Assembly: GCA_031547595.1 (NCBI GenBank) | Contig: JAVBRU010000017.1 | Location: forward strand, 1-64,000 | Source: JAVBRU01 sp031547595 | GTDB lineage: Bacteria; Bacillota; Clostridia; Christensenellales; Aristaeellaceae | Reading direction: 5' to 3' | Length of the DNA: 64,000 nucleotides | Shown: piece after piece, positions 48,129 to 55,179 of the stretch | Layout: every line of letters begins with the position of its first letter | How positions within the stretch are numbered: position 1 is the first letter of the stretch | The notes under the pieces: model-generated | The model's input: only the letters and a program-made list of their open reading frames with translations | Database searches by the model: none | What the model was told of the DNA's origin: nothing | Translations under genes and position numbers: made by a program

Positions 48129-49508
48129 ATGAAAAAGGCATGCCTGCTGACGCTGTTCATGCTGCTGGTTCTTGGTGCTTATGCTAAAGCGGATACATTG
48201 TTTGTGGACCCAGATGGGGGAGCCTACACCAGCATCACGGACGCGCTGGCGGCCGCACAGGATGGGGACGAAATCATTCTGGCGGGTGGCGTGTATGACG
48301 CTTCGCGGGAGTCATTTCCCATATTGGTCAATCAGTCAGTGATCCTTCGCGCCGAGGAGGGAGAAACCCCGGTGATTGCATCGCCGGTGCTGCTGGCCGC
48401 CATGAAAATCTATGCGCCCGGCACACAGGTGGAGGGCATTTCTTTTCAGTTCATGCGCTTTGGCATCTGGGTGCTGGCGGATGATGTGCGGGTTTCCGGA
48501 TGCACGCTGGCGCTGGCAGATGAAACCTGGCGAACCTCCTCTACCGGCATGTGGCTGGGCGGCAGCAAACGCGTGACGCTGACGGATAACGTATTCGAAG
48601 GCTGCGGCATTGCGTTGGCAGGCCCGCCCATCAGCGAGTCCAGCAAGGGCATTCCTGTATTGACCGCCATGTTTGAGGTAGGCGAAGACATTGAATATTT
48701 CACCACCCATACGATTGAAAATAACATCGTCAATGACAGGCCGCTGCGGTATCTGATGGGGCTTGAGGATACGGTGTATTCCGAGCCATCGGGGCAAATC
48801 ATCGCAGTGGAATGCAGCAATGTGGTTTTTCAGGATATCGATGTTTCGAGGGCTAGCATCGGTTTGCAGTTCTTTTATTGCGACGGAATTAGGATCAACC
48901 GTGTGATTGCGGATGACAGCGGTGTGTTTGGCATCTATGCAGCAAAATCGAAGAATTGTTTCATCGAAAACGTGCGCGCCAACAGGTCCGCCCACGCCAT
49001 TGACGCGCGCGATGTACACCATAGCGTGATTGCAAATTGCATCGCTAACGATTGTGGGCAGGGTATTTTCTTGTCCTGGTCGCAGAACTGCCTGGTGACA
49101 GATAGCGAGATGATAAATTGTGGCACGGGCTTCTTTTCCGCTAGCGGAAACAACAATCATGTGAACAACTGCTTGATATCAGGCAATGAACTGGGGATGT
49201 ACATCCAACACGAGCCTGTGTTTACCCTCACCCATAGCGAGATAGAAAAGAACACCGCCTGCGGCGCACGGGTGACGTACAGCGGGTTCCTGGCTTGGAA
49301 CAACAGCTTTGACGAGAACTGGGTGGCTTGCATGACGCTGCACTGCAACCCTGTGACCCTCAACAACAACACGTTTTCCGGCAATCAAGACAGGGCGCTG
49401 TTTATGAAGGACAGCACGGTGATCAAGCTGATTTCCAATCAATTTTCCTCAGAGGATGCCCTGCTGAAAGAGTTTGTAGACTCTCAGGAGCCGCTGATTC
49501 TGGAGTAG
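48129..49508 (+). CDS. Secreted right-handed parallel beta-helix protein
   Basis: This 459-aa exported protein has a signal peptide (MKKACLLTLFMLLVLGAYAKA). It opens TLFVDPDGGAYTSITDALAAAQDGD, the typical start of pectin-lyase-fold proteins. Repeating coils with Asn ladders follow (ENNIVND, VANCIANDCGQG, NNNHVNNCLISGN, LNNNTFSGNQD), as in NosD/periplasmic copper-binding-like and polysaccharide lyase/epimerase proteins. I cannot assign a catalytic triad. Downstream of the CBM9-like gene, it may be a polysaccharide lyase, epimerase or glycan-binding protein of the same regulon. A bidirectional terminator follows. Confidence 0.82.
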   Translation: MKKACLLTLFMLLVLGAYAKADTLFVDPDGGAYTSITDALAAAQDGDEIILAGGVYDASRESFPILVNQSVILRAEEGETPVIASPVLLAAMKIYAPGTQVEGISFQFMRFGIWVLADDVRVSGCTLALADETWRTSSTGMWLGGSKRVTLTDNVFEGCGIALAGPPISESSKGIPVLTAMFEVGEDIEYFTTHTIENNIVNDRPLRYLMGLEDTVYSEPSGQIIAVECSNVVFQDIDVSRASIGLQFFYCDGIRINRVIADDSGVFGIYAAKSKNCFIENVRANRSAHAIDARDVHHSVIANCIANDCGQGIFLSWSQNCLVTDSEMINCGTGFFSASGNNNHVNNCLISGNELGMYIQHEPVFTLTHSEIEKNTACGARVTYSGFLAWNNSFDENWVACMTLHCNPVTLNNNTFSGNQDRALFMKDSTVIKLISNQFSSEDALLKEFVDSQEPLILE

Positions 49509-49517
49509 ATCAACAAC

Positions 49518-49553
49518 AAAGACCGCTGAAATCTTGCGATTTCAGCGGTCTTT
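49518..49553. terminator. Bidirectional terminator between converging genes
   Basis: A perfect 16-bp stem (AAAGACCGCTGAAATC with its complement) and TTGC loop have T-rich ends on both strands. It ends the beta-helix gene and the TetR gene. Confidence 0.9.
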
Positions 49554-49569
49554 TGCCATGTGATTCCCT

Positions 49570-50127
49570 TTAAGCTTTACGCAGAGGCACAGGCAATAGC
49601 GACACCAGACACTCCGCCATTTCCTCCACCGTGTAGGGCTGATTTTGCCGCACCCAGGACAATATGGCGCTGGTGATGCCTGCGCAGTAATAATTGGCGA
49701 TGATGTCCATAGGCCCGGTGAAGGGCAGCTGCGAAGCATCACTGCGCTCCACCAGTGCATAAAAATGCTGCTGGAACGAGCGCACCATCATGCTGGCCAG
49801 CGTCCTGTCTGTATCCACCAGCAGCAGGTTTTTGATGATCTTGGTCTTGTCTTGCACATTGCGAAGCACCAGGCGCATCCGCGCGTTCCAGTCCAGATCG
49901 TCGGCGGCGTCAAACAGCTGGCTGTGCAATTGCTGCGCCGCAAAGCGCAGTAACGCGTATTTATCTTCAAAGTTGGCATAAAAGGCAGATCGGCTGACCA
50001 GCGCTTCCTTGCACAGGTCGTTGACGGTGATGCTGGCAAAGCTCTGCTTCCTCAGCAATGTATCCAGCGCGGTGGTCAATGCGCGCTGGGTTTTTTTGAT
50101 GCGCAAATCCAGCTTATCATTTGTCAT
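49570..50127 (-). CDS. TetR-family transcriptional regulator
   Basis: This 185-aa regulator has an N-terminal TetR helix-turn-helix (residues ~12-58: RALTTALDTLLRKQSFASIT, then LCKEALVSRSAFYANFEDKY). The C-terminal helical domain is of the type found in dihydroxyacetone-kinase-regulator-like TetR proteins. It is divergent from the zinc-ribbon/ftsH operon with a 178-nt gap. No target palindrome stood out in that gap. Ligand unknown. Confidence 0.88.
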   Translation of the reverse strand: MTNDKLDLRIKKTQRALTTALDTLLRKQSFASITVNDLCKEALVSRSAFYANFEDKYALLRFAAQQLHSQLFDAADDLDWNARMRLVLRNVQDKTKIIKNLLLVDTDRTLASMMVRSFQQHFYALVERSDASQLPFTGPMDIIANYYCAGITSAILSWVRQNQPYTVEEMAECLVSLLPVPLRKA

Positions 50128-50305
50128 GCCGCCTCACTCGCTTTCGTTTCAGATATATTCATTATACAGTGCAATCGCATAATTTGCAATAAAACATAAA
50201 ATCCGTTTTTTGTCCGTTATCTTGCAGATCGCCACATTTGTAGATGTTTTTTGCCACAATGCTGCGGTATGATAAATATGCAAACAAACGAAGGAGGGAT
50301 CGCAA

Positions 50306-50611
50306 TTGGCCAAAGACACGCCAAACCCAGACGATATAGTTCAAATGGAAAAGCTACTGAACAAAATGGAGTTTGAGCTGCAAAACCGCTATGCTCAAAT
50401 GGGCAAGGCGCTGTTGGAGCTGGCAGAGAAAGAGCAGTCATCCGTCAACGATCTGGTAGATCAGATGATTGACATGCGAAAATGCCTTGCCAAGGCCAAG
50501 GGCGAGCAGCAATGCCCCGAATGCATGACCCTCAACACCCCACACAGCAAATACTGCAGCTTCTGCGGCTTGGAGCTTCCCGCTGCGGCAGCCGATGAAG
50601 AAGGAGAATAG
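50306..50611 (+). CDS. Small zinc-ribbon protein co-transcribed with ftsH
   Basis: This 101-aa protein has a helical N-terminal half (KLLNKMEFELQNRYAQMGKALLELAEKE, probable coiled coil) and a C-terminal zinc ribbon QQCPECMTLNTPHSKYCSFCGLEL (two CxxC pairs). The start appears to be TTG at 50306, with AAGGAGGG 7 nt upstream. It ends 2 nt before ftsH, suggesting a role in the same quality-control process. Function unknown; no signal peptide or membrane segment. Confidence 0.72.
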   Translation: MAKDTPNPDDIVQMEKLLNKMEFELQNRYAQMGKALLELAEKEQSSVNDLVDQMIDMRKCLAKAKGEQQCPECMTLNTPHSKYCSFCGLELPAAAADEEGE

Positions 50612-50613
50612 CC

Positions 50614-52605
50614 ATGGAACCGAACGAGAAGAACGACAACCAGCTGGAGCAGGTCAACCCCCAGCTCCCCAGCAACCAAAACCCGCGCCCGGAGGGCAAT
50701 AACGGGCAGCCCATGAACAGTGCTCCCAAAGGCCCTAACATCTTCCGCGTGCTGGTTATTGGATTTTTGCTCACCTTTGTGGTCAATGCGCTGATGTTTA
50801 GCAACGTGTCCACGGGGTATGAGATTGAGTACAGTGCGTTTATTCAGCTTGTGGAGAGCGGCAATGTCAAGCGCGCGGTGATTGGCGAAGAAAGCATTCA
50901 GCTGGAGCTTGTCGACAAAGCCAATCTGGACACCATAGAAAAGATTTTGTATCCCGAGGGACGCATAGAACGCCAACGCGCGCCCCGCGCCGATGATGTG
51001 TACATTACCATGAAGGTGGAGGACGCTTCGCTGGTGGAGCGCCTGAACGCGAACAATGTATCCTTCTACACCCCGTATGTGCGCTCGTCGCCCATTCTGG
51101 AGTTTATCCTGTCCTGGATCGTCCCACTACTGCTGATCTATTTGTTCTATAGCTTCCTGATGAAAAAGCTGGTAGGCAAGATGGGGCAGGGCGGCGGCAT
51201 GGGGGGCATGTTTGGCGGCGTGGGCAAGAGCAAGGCCAAGGAATATAACCTGGAAAAGACAATCGGCGTTCGCTTTTCGGATGTGGCTGGCCAAGACGAG
51301 GCCAAGGAGAGCATGACGGAGCTCGTGGACTACCTGCACGATCCCGGCAAGTATCAGGAAATTGGCGCCAAACAGCCCAAGGGCGCATTGCTGGTGGGCC
51401 CTCCCGGCACCGGCAAAACGCTGCTGGCCAAAGCATTGGCAGGGGAGGCGAAGGTGCCCTTCTACTCCATCTCCGGCAGCGAGTTTGTGGAAATGTTTGT
51501 GGGCGTCGGTGCCTCCCGTGTGCGTGATTTGTTCAGCGAAGCCAAGAAAACCGCACCTTGCATCATCTTTATTGACGAAATCGACGCCATCGGCAAGAGC
51601 CGTGATAACCGCATGGGAAGCAATGATGAGCAGGAGCAGACGCTTAACCAGCTCCTCGCCGAAATGGATGGTTTCGACAGCGAAAAGGGCATCATCGTGC
51701 TGGCTGCCACCAACCGCCCGGAAATCCTGGACAAGGCGCTGCTGCGCCCCGGCCGGTTCGACCGCCGCATCATCGTAGAAAAGCCCGACCTGCCCGGCCG
51801 TGAAGCCATCTTGAAGGTGCATGCCGCCAAGGTGAAGATGGACGAGAGCGTCAACCTGCGCGAGATCGCACTGGCCACCTCCGGTGCCACCGGTGCAGAC
51901 CTTGCCAACATGGTCAACGAAGGCGCGCTGCTGGCCGTTAAAGAAGGGCGAAAGACCGTCCGTCAGCAGGATTTGATGGAGGCAGTGGAGGTCGTCATCG
52001 CGGGCAAAGAGAAGAAGGACCGCGTGATGAACGTGAAAGAGCGCCGCATGGTGGCGTATCACGAGGTTGGTCATGCGCTGGTCAGTGCCCTGCAGACTCA
52101 CAGCCAGCCTGTACAGAAGATCACCATCGTGCCCCGCACCATGGGCAGCCTCGGCTACACCATGAACATGCCCGAGGAAGAGCGCTACCTCATGACCAAG
52201 GACGAAATGCTGGCCGAGATTTCCACCCTGCTTGGCGGCCGCGCAGCAGAGATCGTCACCTTTGGCACCATGACCACCGGCGCATCCAACGATATCGAAC
52301 GTGCCACCGCGATGGCGCGGGGCATGGTGGCGCAGTATGGCATGAGTGACAGCTTTGGCCCTATGGGGTTGGAGAGCATCCAAAACCGCTATCTGGACGG
52401 GCGCGCGGTATCCAACTGCTCGCCGGAGACCGAAACCAAGATTGACGAAGAGGTGCGCGGCATTTTGCTCTCTTGTCAGGAGAAAGCCATCGCGCTTTTG
52501 AAAGCCAATACCGCCATCCTGGATGAGATTTCGAAGTATCTACTAGAAAAAGAGAACATCACCGGCGAAGAGTTTATGCGCTTCCTGCCCGAAAAGTCCA
52601 ACTGA
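50614..52605 (+). CDS. ftsH: ATP-dependent zinc metalloprotease FtsH
   Basis: This 663-aa membrane AAA+ protease degrades damaged or short-lived membrane and soluble proteins. It has a Pro/Asn-rich cytoplasmic leader, a first membrane segment (~47-67, FRVLVIGFLLTFVVNALMF), an external domain and a second membrane segment (~150, LSWIVPLLLIYLFYSFLM). The AAA domain has Walker A GPPGTGKTLLAKAL (~267), Walker B CIIFIDEIDAIG, the second region of homology ATNRPEILDKALLRPGRFDR and zinc site MVAYHEVGHALVS (~480). The third zinc ligand lies in TTGASNDIERAT. Length and order are standard; the long N-terminal leader is slightly unusual. Confidence 0.96.
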   Translation: MEPNEKNDNQLEQVNPQLPSNQNPRPEGNNGQPMNSAPKGPNIFRVLVIGFLLTFVVNALMFSNVSTGYEIEYSAFIQLVESGNVKRAVIGEESIQLELVDKANLDTIEKILYPEGRIERQRAPRADDVYITMKVEDASLVERLNANNVSFYTPYVRSSPILEFILSWIVPLLLIYLFYSFLMKKLVGKMGQGGGMGGMFGGVGKSKAKEYNLEKTIGVRFSDVAGQDEAKESMTELVDYLHDPGKYQEIGAKQPKGALLVGPPGTGKTLLAKALAGEAKVPFYSISGSEFVEMFVGVGASRVRDLFSEAKKTAPCIIFIDEIDAIGKSRDNRMGSNDEQEQTLNQLLAEMDGFDSEKGIIVLAATNRPEILDKALLRPGRFDRRIIVEKPDLPGREAILKVHAAKVKMDESVNLREIALATSGATGADLANMVNEGALLAVKEGRKTVRQQDLMEAVEVVIAGKEKKDRVMNVKERRMVAYHEVGHALVSALQTHSQPVQKITIVPRTMGSLGYTMNMPEEERYLMTKDEMLAEISTLLGGRAAEIVTFGTMTTGASNDIERATAMARGMVAQYGMSDSFGPMGLESIQNRYLDGRAVSNCSPETETKIDEEVRGILLSCQEKAIALLKANTAILDEISKYLLEKENITGEEFMRFLPEKSN

Positions 52606-52620
52606 CCTATGTACTATCGC

Positions 52621-52670
52621 CCCTCCTGCCATGCTTTTCGAAAAAAGGCACGGCAGGAGGGTTTGTTTTT
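52621..52670 (+). terminator. Terminator after ftsH
   Basis: A 10-bp stem (CCCTCCTGCC with GGCAGGAGGG), whose loop has a further small stem, is followed by TTTGTTTTT. Confidence 0.85.
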
Positions 52671-52690
52671 GCATCCACATCGGCTTCTCC

Positions 52691-52719
52691 TTGCATACCG
52701 GCATAAGATAAAGTATAAT
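52691..52719 (+). promoter_or_regulatory. Promoter of the ECF sigma operon
   Basis: TTGCAT (52691-52696), 17 nt and TATAAT (52714-52719) form a housekeeping-type promoter 52 nt before the start codon, so basal expression of the sigma factor would not need auto-activation. Confidence 0.65.
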
Positions 52720-52771
52720 ATTGCTATCTTCCGCGGAACACGAAAACTATTTTCACGAAGGATGGAAGCGC

Positions 52772-53389
52772 ATGATGCACAATTTTGATCCGGGCAAAAT
52801 GCTTCCCGCATACAGCTTGGTGTTGCCTTTGGCAATGGCGTTGCTGAGCGATCCGGATGAGCAAACATTGGTCATTCAGCTGTATGAAGAGCATCGCGGG
52901 CTGATGTTCAAAACAGCTGTCAGCTTCTTTGGCAGGAACTATGCCGAGGTCGAGGACGCCGTCAGTGCGTCTCTAGAGCGCATCTGCAAATATATCTATA
53001 AAATTGAGCCCCTGCCTTGTAACAAAAGGGAGTCTTATTTGGTTAAAATAGTTGTAAACGTTTGCAAGAACAGGCTGATTGAGCTCAACAAGCAAAATGT
53101 TCACCAGGATGCCTATGTAGACCAGCATGCGTTGGAAGCAATACCGGGTGAAGATGACGTTTACCAGATTGCTTTTGACAATGCCAGTGCCGAAGAACTA
53201 CTGAACTCGTTTGATGGCCTCAGCGACCGTGACAAGGAGATATTCCGCAAACGCCATATCGAGCATCTGGAGTTTTGCGAAATAGCTGAAGCGTTTCAAA
53301 TGACGCAGCAGGCTGTGCGCACCGCATTGTCCAGGACGAAAAAGCGTATGGCAGAAAGTGTCACCCAAAGAAAGGGGGAGAACCCATGA
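52772..53389 (+). CDS. ECF-type RNA polymerase sigma factor
   Basis: This 205-aa sigma-70 family protein has region 2 (LYEEHRGLMFKTAVSFFGRNYAEVEDAVSASLERICKY, ~30-70) and region 4 (LSDRDKEIFRKRHIEHLEFCEIAEAFQMTQQAVRTALSRTKKRM, ~150-195). Region 3 is absent, as in ECF sigmas. The ATG at 52772 has AAGGA 10 nt upstream; the frame opens at 52721. The stop overlaps the next gene (ATGA), so the DUF4367-like membrane protein is co-translated and is probably its anti-sigma factor. Confidence 0.88.
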   Translation: MMHNFDPGKMLPAYSLVLPLAMALLSDPDEQTLVIQLYEEHRGLMFKTAVSFFGRNYAEVEDAVSASLERICKYIYKIEPLPCNKRESYLVKIVVNVCKNRLIELNKQNVHQDAYVDQHALEAIPGEDDVYQIAFDNASAEELLNSFDGLSDRDKEIFRKRHIEHLEFCEIAEAFQMTQQAVRTALSRTKKRMAESVTQRKGENP

Positions 53390-54141
53390 CGGATGTTCCG
53401 CAAGAGAGAAGCCTGCAAGACAGGTCGTACGATATGCTGGGGGAGCTGATCGCAGACAGAGAGGCAGAAAAACTGCTGCAAGTGCTTGGCGAAACGACGC
53501 CTGAGGAAGATGCGGAAATACAGGCGTTCTTTGCCAAGTACGAAAAAAAGCACCTGCGGCAGATCAGAGCCTATTTTCGCAAGAAAAATAGGCAGAGGTT
53601 TGTGACGCATACGCTGCCCGCTATCGGGAAAATCGCTGCCATTGCGATACTCTGCATTGCCATTGCTACGGGCGCAGCAATCGCCCTCAGCGATAGCTTC
53701 CGGGCTACGGTGATGCGCCTGCTGATCATCGTAGAAAAAGAGTATACACGGCTGGAGGTGGTAGAGGAGGAAGTGGAGCCCCTTGAAGTGCCGGAGGGCT
53801 GGGGCGGGATGTATTTCCCTTCGTATGCACCGGGAACGTTGAAAGTCGGAAAGATTGAATCAAATCCGCGGGACAGCTATGTCGCATATGTGGATTGTGT
53901 CTCTGGAGAAATCATTTTTAAGTTTTCCGAGTATAGAGTCGGAGGTGTAACGCACCTTGATACAGAGAATGCTGTGGTGAAGAATATTGTTATTCAAGGA
54001 CGGCAAGGCCTTGTAGTAATGAAAGGGGACTGGGTAGATGTCTATTGGTATAATGAGCACAGCTGTTTTTTATTGACGGTAAAACATCAAACGGAAGAAA
54101 CAGTGATGCATATTGTTGAAAGCATGAGAAAAATATTATAA
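53386..54141 (+). CDS. DUF4367-type membrane protein, probable anti-sigma factor
   Basis: This 251-aa protein has a cytoplasmic N-terminal helical region (1-75, likely the sigma-binding part), one membrane segment (~83-104, IAAIAILCIAIATGAAIALSD) and an extracytoplasmic DUF4367-like domain with YFPSYAPGTLKVGKIE, VYWYNEHSCFLLTVKH and a C-terminal MHIVESMRKI. This is a standard partner of ECF sigma genes in Clostridia. It presumably holds the sigma factor until an envelope signal is sensed. GC content drops toward its 3' end compared with the neighbouring genes. Confidence 0.82.
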   Translation: MTDVPQERSLQDRSYDMLGELIADREAEKLLQVLGETTPEEDAEIQAFFAKYEKKHLRQIRAYFRKKNRQRFVTHTLPAIGKIAAIAILCIAIATGAAIALSDSFRATVMRLLIIVEKEYTRLEVVEEEVEPLEVPEGWGGMYFPSYAPGTLKVGKIESNPRDSYVAYVDCVSGEIIFKFSEYRVGGVTHLDTENAVVKNIVIQGRQGLVVMKGDWVDVYWYNEHSCFLLTVKHQTEETVMHIVESMRKIL

Positions 54142-54215
54142 TTTGCTGCAACCTGTAACAAAAAGCTGTTTTATTTGATTATATAATATATCAATATACA
54201 TTAGGAGGTTTCCCA

Positions 54216-54644
54216 ATGAAAAAGTTTCTTGTCCTCACAACCCTGGCTGTTCTCCTGCTCGTTTCTTGCCTTGCCATACCTTTGACCAAAGTAGCGGCAG
54301 AGCCTACGCTGGAAAATGCAGATGATCTGATCATTAAGCCAATGTTTTCCTATACCAGAACTATCAGAGCAAACTTGACTTTTTCCGGAAACATAGCCGA
54401 TTGCTATGGCTTTATTGATCCGATTGGCAGTGATAACGTGACGATTTTCGTAGTGTTATACAGGCAAAATGGGTCGGATTGGGATTATGTGAAGGGCTGG
54501 AATGGCTCCGGGACGGGCGGCTACCCGGCATCCGCCGGCGGCACCTACGAAGTCACCAGCGGCACGTATATGGTCGTTGCCTATGGCAGTGTAGGGATCA
54601 CATTAGAGCACCCCTCTGCAAGCATTACCAGAACATTGCCTTAA
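54216..54644 (+). CDS. Small secreted protein downstream of the sigma/anti-sigma pair
   Basis: This 142-aa exported protein has a signal peptide (MKKFLVLTTLAVLLLVSCLA; the Cys lies in VSC-L, so a lipoprotein is possible, otherwise cleavage near KVAAE). The mature part is a short beta-rich domain with ILKPMFSYTRTIRANLTFS-like and GSDNVTIFVVLYRQ and a Gly/Ser/Thr-rich end. No family is recognised. Upstream, CTGTAAC (54153-54159) and an AT-rich run with TATAAT (54182) lie before AGGAGG. The TGTAAC box resembles the AAC-type -35 of ECF promoters, so this may be a target of the sigma factor. Confidence 0.65.
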   Translation: MKKFLVLTTLAVLLLVSCLAIPLTKVAAEPTLENADDLIIKPMFSYTRTIRANLTFSGNIADCYGFIDPIGSDNVTIFVVLYRQNGSDWDYVKGWNGSGTGGYPASAGGTYEVTSGTYMVVAYGSVGITLEHPSASITRTLP

Positions 54645-54702
54645 CAGACGGCGAAATCGGGGATATAATGTGCCCTGGTGTGTTTGCTGTACGGATCTTC
54701 TT

Positions 54703-54725
54703 GAACGCCGCAAGGCGTTCTTTTT
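54703..54725 (+). terminator. Terminator after the small secreted protein
   Basis: A 7-bp stem GAACGCC/GGCGTTC with GCAA loop is followed by TTTTT. Confidence 0.8.
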
Positions 54726-54957
54726 CGTTGCTTCAAAGCAAATGCTTTCGTGCGCTCTTTCAGTATTGGCTGGGGGTGGTGTTCAGGTAATGCAAAATCT
54801 GCCCTCCGGGTTAGCGCTTTATCCCACCTTATGGGGGATGCACATGGCGTGTGCTTCCTGTACGCGGAATACTTGGACGCTTCTGGCGCATGGGTTTGAA
54901 GGACGCGGGAGCGGATGCCACGATGAAAATTAGAATCACAAAAGAATAGAAAACTGA

Positions 54958-54986
54958 AGGGGAGCTCACCGGGTCGCTCCCTTTTT
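54958..54986 (+). terminator. Second terminator in the gap
   Basis: Stem GGGAGC (54960-54965) with GCTCCC (54976-54981), extended by one wobble pair and one A-T pair, is followed by TTTTT. Confidence 0.65.
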
Positions 54987-55044
54987 CAATGCGGATGTGA
55001 AGATATTGAGAAACATTTGTTATAGTTATTTCATCATTAGGGAG

Positions 55045-55074
55045 TTGTACCTTTCAAGAACGTATTGTTATAAT
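55045..55074 (+). promoter_or_regulatory. Promoter of the modular binding-protein operon
   Basis: TTGTAC (55045-55050), 18 nt and TATAAT (55069-55074) lie 106 nt before the start at 55180. The GTGCTGGATATTCC repeat of the GH3 regulon is absent here. Confidence 0.65.
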
Positions 55075-55179
55075 GAATGTGTAATCGGGGCAATATTTGC
55101 CCGTAGTATACAGAAATTTTCCTGTAATAGTTCATTATAAGCAGCCATGTCAAGGCGTGGAAAGGCGAGTGAAGGAAAC

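Larger units (their letters stand above)
54645..55044. other. Gene-free stretch with two terminators
   Basis: I see no convincing gene here. A first terminator is at 54703-54725 (GAACGCC-GCAA-GGCGTTC then TTTTT). A second is at 54958-54986 (GGGAGC...GCTCCC then TTTTT). A short open frame between them (54670-54933) has odd Cys-rich composition, no ribosome binding site and no known domain, and may be a decayed remnant. Confidence 0.55.

Noticed and set aside
50128..50305. Operator for the TetR regulator in the divergent gap
   Set aside because: I looked for a palindrome and a well-spaced promoter pair and found none convincing (TTGCCA to TATGAT is only 11 nt).
54670..54933. 87-aa plus-strand frame between the two terminators
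   Set aside because: It contains a terminator, has no ribosome site and has odd composition. A decayed remnant cannot be excluded, but I would not call it a gene.
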